Assembly (NCBI GenBank): GCA_900468535.1
Contig: UBTY01000035.1
Location: 1-64,000, forward strand
Origin: Hyphomicrobiales bacterium
GTDB lineage: Bacteria; Pseudomonadota; Alphaproteobacteria; Rhizobiales; Rhizobiaceae
Length of the DNA: 64,000 nucleotides
Direction of reading: 5' to 3'
Part shown: in pieces, positions 25,685 to 33,963 of the stretch
Layout of the letters: each line of letters starts with the position of its first letter
Numbering within the stretch: the first letter of the stretch is position 1
Position numbers and translations under genes: made by a program
The notes under the pieces: generated by a model
Told to the model about the DNA's origin: nothing
Seen by the model: the letters and a program-made list of their open reading frames with translations, nothing else
The model's database searches: none

Positions 25685-28600
25685 GTGGCCATTCGTCATT
25701 TCTCTGTTCGAGTCGTGTCTCGTGGATCAGGTCGTAGTGCGGTGCTGGCAGCTGCATATCGGCACTGCGCCAAAATGAGTTTCGAGCGAGAGGCGCGAAC
25801 GGTCGACTACACCAGCAAGAAGGGGCTCGTTCACGAAGAGTTCGTTCCTCCGAACGATTCCGCCGAATGGCTCCGGTCTTTGATAGACAATCGGTCGGTC
25901 GCAGGTGCGTCAGAAGACTTTTGGAATAGAGTTGAGCTTTTTGAAAAGCGGAAAGATGCACAACTCGCCAAGGACGTGATCATCGCGCTACCCCTCGAGC
26001 TAACGTCTGAGCAAAACATCGCATTGGTACGTGAGTTTGTGGAGCAATACGTCACCGCGAGGGGAATGGTGGGTGATTGGGTTTACCACGATGCACCTGG
26101 AAACCCGCATGTGCACTTAATGACTAGCATCCGTCCCATCACCGAGGACGGCTTCGGCAGTAAAAACATTCCGAAATTCGGTCCCGACGGCAAACTAATG
26201 CGCGATAACCACGGCAAAATCGCTTATGCGCACTGGGCTTGGGGATTAGAAGAATTCAATAGCTTTCGCGACGGTTGGTTCTCATGCCAAAACCGTCACC
26301 TGGCACTCGCGGGTCTGGACATCTGCATTGATGGCCGTTCATTCGAAAAACAGGGAATTCCCCTTGTCCCAACTATTCATCTCGGCGTCGGCACAAAGGC
26401 CATCGAACGCAGGTCAAAGGCAAACAATCAAATCATTTCACTCGAACGTCTCCAATGGCAGGAGGCGATCTGCGCCGAGGATGCCCGTCGCATTCAGCGG
26501 CGCCCCGAGATCGTTCTCGACTTGGTAAGCCGGGAAAAGAGCGTCTTTGATGAACGCGATGTCGCAAAGGTTCTGAGCCGCTACTTTGACGATCCAGCCC
26601 TGTTTCACCAGCTTTTGGTTCGCACCCTACAGAGCCCAAAGGCTCTACGGCTTGAACAGGAGCAGATAGACCCCGTAACAGGCGAGCGGACACCCTGTAA
26701 ATACACAACCAGGGAACTCATTCGGCTCGAGTCGGAAATGATGCGCCGCGTGGCGTGGCTCGCAACGCGTTCCACACATGTTGTCCAAGACACAACACTC
26801 AAGGCAACTCTCGCCCGGCATTGCTGGCTCTCTCAAGAACAGAAGGCAGCGTTCGACCATGTTGTGGGTGCCAAGGGGATTGGGGTCGTCATCGGACGGG
26901 CAGGCGCAGGTAAAACGACCATGATGAAGGCGGCGCGTGAGGCATGGGAAGCGGCTGGTCTTCGCGTCGTTGGCGGGGCGCTCGCCGGTAAGGCCGCCGA
27001 AGGCTTGGAGAAAGACGCAGGGGTCCCGTCACGAACCTTGTCGTCGTGGGAACTGCGCTGGGACAAAGGCGTAGACGGGATCGACAAAAGAACCGTCTTT
27101 GTTCTTGACGAGGCAGGAATGGTGTCGTCAAGGCAAATGGCGGCCTTGTTGGCGACCGTGGCGAGACACAACGCCAAAATCGTCTTGGTTGGCGACCCTG
27201 ATCAGTTGCAGCCAATCGAAGCCGGGGCAGCCTTCCGCGCAATTGCACACCGCATAGGATACGCGGAACTCGAGACCGTGCATCGACAGCGTGAGCAGTG
27301 GATGAGAGACGCCTCGCTCGATCTCGCCAGGGGTAACCTGGAAGAAGCGGTTTCCGCCTATCGTGCGCATGGAAAAATCATTGGGACCGACCTCAAGTCC
27401 GAAGCTATCGCAACCCTTATTGCCGATTGGGCAAAGGATTTTGATCCAACGAAAACAACATTAATGCTCGCGCATCTTCGGCGTGACGTCCGGACACTCA
27501 ATGAGATGGCCCGCGCCAAGCTCATTGATCAGGGCATCATTGCAGAAGGCTCAATGTTTCGAACGGAAAACGGGATACGGCGCTTCGCGACTGGAGACCA
27601 GATCGTTTTTCTTAAGAACGACGCTTTGCTCGGCGTCAAGAACGGCATGCTCGGCAAGGTAATCGAAGCTGCCCCAAGCCGACTTATCGCAGAGGTTGGC
27701 AGAGGTCGCAATCGTCGCCAATTCACGATTGAAGAGCGCACCTACAATAGTGTAGCCCACGGATACGCCACCACGATACACAAGAGTCAGGGCATGACTG
27801 TCGACCGTGTAAAGGTCCTTGGCTCCCTCTCACTCGACCGGCATTTGACCTACGTTGCAATGACGCGTCACCGCGAAGACCTTCTATTCTACTTTGGCAA
27901 GCAATCCATGGAGAAAGCCGGCGGCTTGATCAAAGTCTTGTCTCGAAGGAACGCCAAGGAGATCACGCTTGATTACGCGAGCGCAACGCACTATCGGCAA
28001 GCCCTCTATTTCGCCGAGGCCCGAGGTCTACATCTCGTGAACGTCGCACGGACCATTGCTCGAGACCACCTCGAATGGACTGTTCGCCAGAAAGAAAGGT
28101 TTGCCATCCTTGCTCAGCGGCTCGTGGCGATCGGCATGAAACTTACCGATTCGATCCGTGCCACCGTTAGTCTTCCGCAGGACACAACAACGTGGAGTGC
28201 GATGGTCAGCGGCATCGCAACGTTTGAAAATTCCACCGAGCAGGCGGTTGGTGCAAAACTCGAAAGCGATTCAGCTCTAAAGGCGGCGTGGGAGGAGGTT
28301 AGTATGCGCTTTCATCTCGTATACGCCCAGCCCGAAACAGCCTTCAAGGCGGTTAACGCGGACAAGATGCTGGAGAACGAGACCTACGCCAAATCCACTC
28401 TGGTCCAAATCTCAAGCCACCCCGAGCTATACGGTGCACTGAAAGGAAAAACTGGCTGGTTTGCAAGCCGCGCCGATGCCCAAGACCGCAATCGTGCCGA
28501 AGACAACATTAGAGCCCTAGGCTCCAGTCTTGGCTCGTATCTACGACTGCTCGCGGAGGCTAGAAAGCACTACCACCGAGAGGAAATCATGGACCGCCAG

Positions 28601-28993
28601 AAGGCATCGATCAGTATTCCAACGCTATCCGCGACCGCGCTGACGAAGCTCGAACTCATTAGAGACGCTATTGATCGCAACGACCGATCTTCGGCACTCC
28701 GGCTTGCCATCGCCGACGATGCTATCAAGGCAGAGCTCGCCGGTTTTACTAACGCGATCTCGATGCGGTTTGGCGAGCGCTCGATGTTGTCACTGGATGC
28801 AAAAGACACAAATGGTAAGACTTTTCAGTCAATTACGGCTGGAATGACTTCCCGTCAAAAAGCGGAGGTTCGATCGGCTTGGAGCATCATGCGTACTGCA
28901 CAACAACTGGCTGCCTACCAGCGTTCGGAAGATGCCATGAAGAAAGCGGAGGCCTTGCGACAAACTTTGGGAAAAGGAATATCAATTTGTTGA
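25685..28993 (+). CDS. traA: TraA relaxase/helicase (MOBQ, Ti/rhizobial plasmid type)
   Basis: A 1102-residue conjugative relaxase, the usual length for Ti-type TraA. The N-terminal MobA/MobL domain begins VAIRHFSVRVVSRGSGRSAV and carries the metal-binding pair in GNPHVHLMTSIRP. A superfamily I helicase follows: Walker A GRAGAGKTT near residue 400, Walker B VFVLDEAGMVSS, LVGDPDQLQPIEAG, TIHKSQGMTVDRV and TYVAMTRHRED. The C-terminal 450 residues match no named domain. An ORF opens at 25571, but the GTG at 25685 matches the conserved family start. The protein nicks oriT, stays bound to DNA and unwinds it during transfer. No traC, traD, traG or type IV secretion gene is nearby, so the element would have to be mobilised by another system. 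Confidence 0.93.
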   Translation: MAIRHFSVRVVSRGSGRSAVLAAAYRHCAKMSFEREARTVDYTSKKGLVHEEFVPPNDSAEWLRSLIDNRSVAGASEDFWNRVELFEKRKDAQLAKDVIIALPLELTSEQNIALVREFVEQYVTARGMVGDWVYHDAPGNPHVHLMTSIRPITEDGFGSKNIPKFGPDGKLMRDNHGKIAYAHWAWGLEEFNSFRDGWFSCQNRHLALAGLDICIDGRSFEKQGIPLVPTIHLGVGTKAIERRSKANNQIISLERLQWQEAICAEDARRIQRRPEIVLDLVSREKSVFDERDVAKVLSRYFDDPALFHQLLVRTLQSPKALRLEQEQIDPVTGERTPCKYTTRELIRLESEMMRRVAWLATRSTHVVQDTTLKATLARHCWLSQEQKAAFDHVVGAKGIGVVIGRAGAGKTTMMKAAREAWEAAGLRVVGGALAGKAAEGLEKDAGVPSRTLSSWELRWDKGVDGIDKRTVFVLDEAGMVSSRQMAALLATVARHNAKIVLVGDPDQLQPIEAGAAFRAIAHRIGYAELETVHRQREQWMRDASLDLARGNLEEAVSAYRAHGKIIGTDLKSEAIATLIADWAKDFDPTKTTLMLAHLRRDVRTLNEMARAKLIDQGIIAEGSMFRTENGIRRFATGDQIVFLKNDALLGVKNGMLGKVIEAAPSRLIAEVGRGRNRRQFTIEERTYNSVAHGYATTIHKSQGMTVDRVKVLGSLSLDRHLTYVAMTRHREDLLFYFGKQSMEKAGGLIKVLSRRNAKEITLDYASATHYRQALYFAEARGLHLVNVARTIARDHLEWTVRQKERFAILAQRLVAIGMKLTDSIRATVSLPQDTTTWSAMVSGIATFENSTEQAVGAKLESDSALKAAWEEVSMRFHLVYAQPETAFKAVNADKMLENETYAKSTLVQISSHPELYGALKGKTGWFASRADAQDRNRAEDNIRALGSSLGSYLRLLAEARKHYHREEIMDRQKASISIPTLSATALTKLELIRDAIDRNDRSSALRLAIADDAIKAELAGFTNAISMRFGERSMLSLDAKDTNGKTFQSITAGMTSRQKAEVRSAWSIMRTAQQLAAYQRSEDAMKKAEALRQTLGKGISIC

Positions 28994-29194
28994 TTTCGTT
29001 ACAGATTACGAACGATTACACGGGTGTCACACCAGCGCTAGCGCCGGTGAAGAGACTTGAGCGTCGTCGTTTTTGGTGGTTGTTGTGACTTCCCTCGAAG
29101 CAGACGCAGTCATCATGATCATACACCCAAAAAGTGCGACAAATGACGCTTCACGCGATGAGTAGCCCTTTGAAATCCAGATGGAACCGCTAGG

Positions 29195-30130
29195 ATGGAC
29201 TCAATCAAAATAGAAGGCTTCGACGCCGCATTGAGCTTGATCGAGCACATCGAACATCTGCCGGACCGGAAACGGCGCGAGCTGGCGCGTGTTATCGAAA
29301 TACTATTTTCAAGCGTCACAAGGTTCCAAGCCAGCAAGCTGTCGGAAAAGGGAAGGGCCGGTAAAATACTCAAGGTTTTGCTTTTCGGTTCCTACGCCCG
29401 GGGGGATTGGGTTGAGGATCGGATTAGCGGTTACCGATCAGACTATGACCTGCTGATCGTCGTCAACACCAAGGCGTTTGCAGAGGAAGACGACCTATGG
29501 GAAGGCATAGAGGACGAGTTGTTGAAGGAGCAACTCAGCGGCCGCATCGCAACGCCTGTTGTGCCTATTGTCCATGATTTAGCCGATGTCAACGACCAGC
29601 TTTCTCGCGGTCGGCCGTTCTTCGCGGACATCGCCAAGGATGGGATTGTACTCTACGAGAAGGCCGGACATCCCCTCGCCCACCCGAAGCCACTCACTCC
29701 GGAAGAGCGCCTTGCCGAAGCTAAAAGCCACTTTGAACAATGGCTGCCGCTAGCAAGAGATGCTCTTACAGGCGCCGAATTGATGCTCGAGAAAAACATC
29801 TGGCGTCACGGGGTATTCATGTTACATCAAGCCACAGAAAGTGCATATCACTGCGCCCTCCTTACACTAACGCTCTATAGCCCAAAATCACATCGAATTA
29901 AGGCACTCCGTTCCAAGGCTGAGAATGTTTCACCTCAATTGATCGACGCGTGGCCGCGTGCCACGCGGTTCTCGCGCCGATGCTTCGAATTGCTAGCGCG
30001 CGCATACGTCGAAGCGAGATATTCGGCAAAGTACAAGATCAATACCGAGGAACTTACCTGGCTCGTCGGACGCGTACAGGCACTACAGCTAGCGGTGGAG
30101 ACTGCCTGTCAGGAACACCTGAATCGCTGA
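29195..30130 (+). CDS. Fused nucleotidyltransferase-HEPN protein (MNT-HEPN)
   Basis: A 311-residue two-domain protein. Residues 55-150 form a minimal nucleotidyltransferase with GSYARGDW at 65-72 and DYD at 83-85, the metal-binding pair of the polymerase-beta fold. Residues 175-305 form a HEPN helical domain with RHGVFMLHQATE at 204-215 and EARYSAKYKI near its end. In separate-gene form HEPN is often an RNase toxin and MNT its antitoxin, which AMPylates or otherwise inactivates it; here both sit in one chain. A defence or stress role is inferred from the family. It ends 31 bases before the 3' end of tRNA-Gln and about 200 bases after traA, at the edge of the accessory insert. Confidence 0.85.
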   Translation: MDSIKIEGFDAALSLIEHIEHLPDRKRRELARVIEILFSSVTRFQASKLSEKGRAGKILKVLLFGSYARGDWVEDRISGYRSDYDLLIVVNTKAFAEEDDLWEGIEDELLKEQLSGRIATPVVPIVHDLADVNDQLSRGRPFFADIAKDGIVLYEKAGHPLAHPKPLTPEERLAEAKSHFEQWLPLARDALTGAELMLEKNIWRHGVFMLHQATESAYHCALLTLTLYSPKSHRIKALRSKAENVSPQLIDAWPRATRFSRRCFELLARAYVEARYSAKYKINTEELTWLVGRVQALQLAVETACQEHLNR

Positions 30131-30161
30131 AGAACCATTGAATGCTGGTAGCTCCGAGGTG

Positions 30162-30236
30162 TGGCTGGGGCGCCAGGATTCGAACCTGGGAATGCCGGTA
30201 CCAAAAACCGGTGCCTTACCGCTTGGCGACGCCCCA
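30162..30236 (-). tRNA. tRNA-Gln(TTG)
   Basis: A complete 75-base tRNA with encoded CCA. The acceptor is TGGGGCG with CGCCCCA, the anticodon stem is CCGGT/ACCGG with loop TTTTGGT (anticodon TTG), and the T-arm has TTCGAAT. The traA/MNT-HEPN insert lies directly at its 3' end. Confidence 0.95.
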
Positions 30237-30395
30237 CCATGACAGAAGCGGAAATCGCTCCTGGAAATCGACGCCTGATTAGCAAAGGTCGTCTGTCGTC
30301 ACAATCATTAAGTTTGAAGCCATCCGATATTTCTGTGTGCTTTTTCGGGCATGTGATACCTCTAGCGCTGACATGACAGCATTCCCGGAGTGACG

Positions 30396-30692
30396 ATGAG
30401 CCAATACCGCGCCCGCCCGCCTGCCATTCCGACGCTTCTGCTCGATGACGCGGTGGTTCGCATTACCCGCTGGGATTTCGAACCGGGTGCGGATACCGGT
30501 GTTCACACGCATGGCCTCGGCTATGTCGTCGTGCCGATGACGGACTGTGATTTCCTGATCGAAGACAAGGACGGCGATCGCCGGATCTACCTGGCCGCGG
30601 GCGCAGCCTATAGGCGCGATGCCGGCGTCGAGCACAACGTCGTCAATGGCGGAGCCAAGCCGATGTCGTTCATCGAGATCGAGTACAAGTAG
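30396..30692 (+). CDS. Cupin domain protein
   Basis: A 98-residue single-domain cupin. Motif 1 is GADTGVHTHGLGYVVVPMTD, with the metal-binding H-x-H and a downstream conserved tyrosine; motif 2 is GAAYRRDAGVEHNVVNGG, with the third histidine. The family binds a metal ion in a small beta barrel and includes isomerases, dioxygenases and sensors; the substrate here is unknown. The ATG at 30396 has CGGAG five bases upstream, so it is preferred to the GTG at 30390. It is followed after 22 bases by an MBL-fold hydrolase on the same strand, so they are probably co-transcribed. Confidence 0.85.
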   Translation: MSQYRARPPAIPTLLLDDAVVRITRWDFEPGADTGVHTHGLGYVVVPMTDCDFLIEDKDGDRRIYLAAGAAYRRDAGVEHNVVNGGAKPMSFIEIEYK

Positions 30693-30714
30693 TCCCGTCC
30701 CATATAGATCCGAC

Positions 30715-31632
30715 ATGGCCAATCCCGAATTCAATCTCGCCTTCGAACCCAGCTACGGTCAGGCGGTGACCGTTGCGCCTCACGTCCAGCGCATCACCGT
30801 CAACAACCCGAGCCCTTTCACCTTCCATGGGACCAATAGCTACATCGTCGGCGACCGTTCGGTCGCGGTGATCGATCCCGGGCCTGACGACGATGCGCAT
30901 CTTGCCGCCCTGATGGCCGCGCTCGATGGCAGGGAGGTGACCCATATCGTCGTCAGCCATACCCATCGCGACCACTCGCCGCTGTCGCGGAAGCTGCAGG
31001 AAAGGACCGGCGGGCTGATCGTTGGGGAAGGTCCGCATCGCGCCTCACGACCCTTGCATTCGGGCGAAATCAATCCGTTCGCGGAGAGCGCCGACGTAGC
31101 GTTCGCACCGGACAAGGCGGTTGCCGATGGCGAGGCGATAGAGGGTGATGGCTGGCAACTGACCGCCGTGCATACGCCGGGACATACGGCCAACCACTGC
31201 GCCTTTGTGCTCGAAGGCACCGGCATCCTGTTTTCAGCCGATCATGTGATGGCGTGGGCGACTTCGATCGTGGCGCCGCCGGATGGCTCGATGGCCGACT
31301 ACATGGCTTCCCTCGACAAGCTGATTGCGCGCAGGGACCGGCTGCTGCTGCCGGGGCACGGCGGGCCGGTCAGGAAGCCTGTGTCGTTCATGCGGGCGCT
31401 GAAGACGCATCGGCGGATGCGCGAACGGGCTGTCCTCGGAAGAATTCGCGCTGGCGACCGGACGATCCCCGAGATGGTGAAGGTGATCTATCGCGACACG
31501 GACGTTCGGCTGCATGGCGCCGCTGCCCTGTCGGTGCTGGCGCATATCGAGGATCTGCTGGAGCGTGGTGAGATCGAGACCGACGGCCCGCCCTCTCTCA
31601 TGGGCATCTATAGGCCCGCCCGAGGAAAATGA
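30715..31632 (+). CDS. MBL-fold metallo-hydrolase
   Basis: A 305-residue metallo-beta-lactamase fold protein with the zinc motif SHTHRDHSPL (H82, H84, D86, H87), a second-shell VHTPGHTANHC, and GILFSADHVMAW for the bridging aspartate. A C-terminal segment (about 230-300), with MRERAVLGRIRAGDRTIPEM, resembles the winged-helix tail of LACTB2-like members. Such proteins act as endoribonucleases or as thioester or glyoxalase-type hydrolases. The ATG at 30715 is chosen over an earlier one at 30619 because the extension lies within the cupin gene. It is probably in an operon with that cupin. Confidence 0.88.
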   Translation: MANPEFNLAFEPSYGQAVTVAPHVQRITVNNPSPFTFHGTNSYIVGDRSVAVIDPGPDDDAHLAALMAALDGREVTHIVVSHTHRDHSPLSRKLQERTGGLIVGEGPHRASRPLHSGEINPFAESADVAFAPDKAVADGEAIEGDGWQLTAVHTPGHTANHCAFVLEGTGILFSADHVMAWATSIVAPPDGSMADYMASLDKLIARRDRLLLPGHGGPVRKPVSFMRALKTHRRMRERAVLGRIRAGDRTIPEMVKVIYRDTDVRLHGAAALSVLAHIEDLLERGEIETDGPPSLMGIYRPARGK

Positions 31633-31668
31633 CGCAGCCACTCCCCTGATACTGGCGCGGGCACCGGT

Positions 31669-32574
31669 CTACCCGCCGGCTATTCCGAGCAATTCAGAAT
31701 CGAGGGCCTTCAGGTAGTCTTCAGCGATATCGGCGCTGAAGCCCAGATCGGCAGGGCCGTAGCGTGAGGCCACGCGCACGTCGACGAAGGTCGTCTCGGC
31801 CTCCTCACGCAGACGGATCACGACATCGAAGCGCAGGCCGAGCACGAGCGTTCTCGTTTCCCCCTGCAACGTCACGCCGTTGGCACGGCGGATCAATTTC
31901 GCGACGTCATCGTCATACGGGCGCGGAATGGGGACCGGCACGGCTTCCGGCGCGTCCGGCACGGCGCCGTCCTCGGGCTGCGGCTGGCCGGTCTTCGCAT
32001 CCGGCTCGCGCACCGGCTCGCTATCGCCCTCGGCCCGGGTGATGCGTATGCCGCTCTGTTTGGCGACCTTCTTGACGGCCTCGAGCACGCGATCGATCGC
32101 ACCGTCGTAGCGGCGACCGGTGAGCTCGGGATAGGCTTCCAGCTGTTTTTCGCGATCGGCCGCGGTGACCGGCTGGCGCGCCAGCCAGATCTGATCAGCC
32201 TTCGGCGCTTTCAACCAGTCCGGCGTGGTCTCCGTGTCGGTCGTTACGTCGTAGATTGCCGGAAGGGTCAGATAGCGCTCGGCAGCCAATCCGCCGATCA
32301 CGATCGGCAGGGCCGCGAAGATGAGTGCCGCCATCGCGTCCTGCCCGCCTTCCGCGCCAGTCAGCCACAGGCTCCTCAAGCCGACGCAGGCCAAGGCGAC
32401 AGCAAGCAGCGCAAAACCGGCAGCGACAAGAAGGAGCAGAACCAGATAGGGCGTCGCCAGGCCGGCAAAACGGTGTCCGATCAAAGCCGCGAGGCAGAGC
32501 ACGAGTGCAAACGCCGCGAAACGCCGCGAAAAGCGGGCGGCGCTGGAAACGGGGCGGTCGAAACGGATTGCCAT
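31669..32574 (-). CDS. DUF1499 domain membrane protein
   Basis: A 301-residue protein with three hydrophobic segments in the first 95 residues (AAFALVLCLAALIGHRFAG, then LVLLLLVAAGFALLAVALA, then DAMAALIFAALPIVIGGLAA), followed by a soluble DUF1499 domain that begins LPAIYDVTTDTETTPDW. A proline- and acid-rich insert (PDAPEAVPVPIPRPYDDDVA) separates two parts of that domain. Rhizobial genomes usually carry one such protein; its function is unknown. The ATG at 32574 is preferred to the TTG just before it. It converges with the MBL hydrolase. Confidence 0.85.
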   Translation of the reverse strand: MAIRFDRPVSSAARFSRRFAAFALVLCLAALIGHRFAGLATPYLVLLLLVAAGFALLAVALACVGLRSLWLTGAEGGQDAMAALIFAALPIVIGGLAAERYLTLPAIYDVTTDTETTPDWLKAPKADQIWLARQPVTAADREKQLEAYPELTGRRYDGAIDRVLEAVKKVAKQSGIRITRAEGDSEPVREPDAKTGQPQPEDGAVPDAPEAVPVPIPRPYDDDVAKLIRRANGVTLQGETRTLVLGLRFDVVIRLREEAETTFVDVRVASRYGPADLGFSADIAEDYLKALDSELLGIAGG

Positions 32575-32794
32575 CAAACTTACCGGTTACTCGCAAGCGG
32601 CGCGTCCCGCACGAACGCGCAAATCGCCCAAGACTTGTTTAGTGCAAGATTCGCCTAAATTGAAACTGTTGTGACGCACCGAAACACGCAATCCACGACG
32701 AAGACTGCGATAGCGTTCGTTAGCGATTTCTGATATTGCATTGAAAACAGCCCAATTCCGCAACGTTCAGAGTAGGATGCTCAGGAGAGCTCAG

Positions 32795-33181
32795 ATGATT
32801 GCACCCGATCTCGCAGTGGAGAAACCGGCATTCGCTTTGGCCGGAGCCGACCCCGCGGATGCGCTGCTGCCGATGGAGCTGCTCGAGCTCGAACTGTCGC
32901 TCGAGAGCTACAACGGCGATGCGGACTTCTGCGACGCGGTTCGCGTCGCGGCCACCCAGTCGGGCGGCGAATTCCTGTTCGATCTTCCCGCCGATGGCCT
33001 CCTGGACGACTGCAAGCGGATCGCCGTGTTGCGCATCCCCTCAGAGGAAGCCGAGATGCGCATCGTGCTTGCCGTGCTAGACCACAACGGCAGCGATATC
33101 AGGGTCGAGGCACCGGCCCCGGAGACGGCGCACGTCGTCCGCTTTGCGGAGGCGTTCATCACGGTGCTCGAGCGGTTCTAG
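32795..33181 (+). CDS. Hypothetical protein
   Basis: A 128-residue acidic cytoplasmic protein of unknown function. The ATG at 32795 follows AGGAG by seven bases; in-frame ATG and TTG codons upstream lack such a site. The product is rich in D, E, L and A, with PMELLELELSLESYNGDADF near residue 27 and VVRFAEAFITVLERF at the end. It has no cysteine pairs, signal or membrane segment beyond a single Cys, and no recognised domain. It converges with a zinc-ribbon gene two bases away. Confidence 0.65.
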   Translation: MIAPDLAVEKPAFALAGADPADALLPMELLELELSLESYNGDADFCDAVRVAATQSGGEFLFDLPADGLLDDCKRIAVLRIPSEEAEMRIVLAVLDHNGSDIRVEAPAPETAHVVRFAEAFITVLERF

Positions 33182-33183
33182 GC

Positions 33184-33429
33184 TCAATCGCGACCGGAAG
33201 CTGCCTCGGCGAGACTTCTGAACGGAAACTTGCGACCGCATTCGCATTTGATGACGAATGTTTCCTGATGGTTCGACGGCCGCTGCACGAAGAAGCCGCG
33301 GGGGAGATGATCGACCGTGAAGCCCGGATGCTTGCGCTTGGGATCGTCGGTCTCCGACGCTTCCGCAAAGCCGCTATTGCCGCATTGCGGACAAGTCAGT
33401 TTCTTCGAAAATCGATCGCGTAGTGCCAT
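33184..33429 (-). CDS. Small zinc-ribbon-like protein
   Basis: An 81-residue protein. CPQCG near residue 13 and CECG near residue 63 provide two pairs of cysteines that could bind one zinc ion. The ATG at 33429 (MALRDRFSKK) is the likely start; the frame opens 50 codons earlier, but that part reads as noise. HLPRGFFVQRPSNHQETFVI lies between the two pairs. Small proteins of this type are conserved in rhizobia without a known role; nucleic-acid or protein binding is possible. Confidence 0.7.
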   Translation of the reverse strand: MALRDRFSKKLTCPQCGNSGFAEASETDDPKRKHPGFTVDHLPRGFFVQRPSNHQETFVIKCECGRKFPFRSLAEAASGRD

Positions 33430-33666
33430 GCCGTTGTCCAATCTCGCAAGCGCCCCTCTTACAGGCGATATCCGCTTTGCGAAAGGTGGAACCGTGGCCC
33501 GATACCACCGTTTTCCATGGCAACGACATGCTTGACGGCGAAATCGATGGTTCGGTCGCCACTGGAAACCGACACGCAATCGTGCGCTGCAGCGGCTACG
33601 GGATACCGTCTTTCCGGTTGACCGCGGGATCGGAATGGACTTTGCTCAAAGGGTAATACCAACGAC

Positions 33667-33963
33667 ATGAAGACTTCAGAGATGCGCATCGCAAGAACCA
33701 CACTCTTCCTTGGCCTGATCGTCGCGGGGCTAGCCGCCTGCCAGACGATGACGCCTGAAGAGCGCCGCGCCGCAGACGAACGACAGTGCATGAGCTATGG
33801 CTTCAAGCGCGGAACCGAAGGGTTTGCGACTTGCCTGCAGCGCATCGATCTCGATCGCCACGCCCAGGCGCGCTACAACAGCGACGTTGTGATGTGGGAC
33901 ATGTCCTACGCGGTCGGCGGGCCCTATTATGGGCGTCCCTACTATTACCGGCGCTATCGCTGA
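33667..33963 (+). CDS. Small lipoprotein
   Basis: A 98-residue protein with a lipoprotein signal ending in the lipobox LAACQ (Cys25). The mature part is basic and rich in R and Y, ending in GGPYYGRPYYYRRYR, with two cysteines (QCMSYG and ATCLQR) that could form a disulfide. An alternative ATG at codon 6 would shorten the signal. The end overlaps the convergent ppdK gene by ten bases. Role unknown; the tyrosine-rich tail is common in small rhizobial envelope proteins. Confidence 0.75.
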   Translation: MKTSEMRIARTTLFLGLIVAGLAACQTMTPEERRAADERQCMSYGFKRGTEGFATCLQRIDLDRHAQARYNSDVVMWDMSYAVGGPYYGRPYYYRRYR

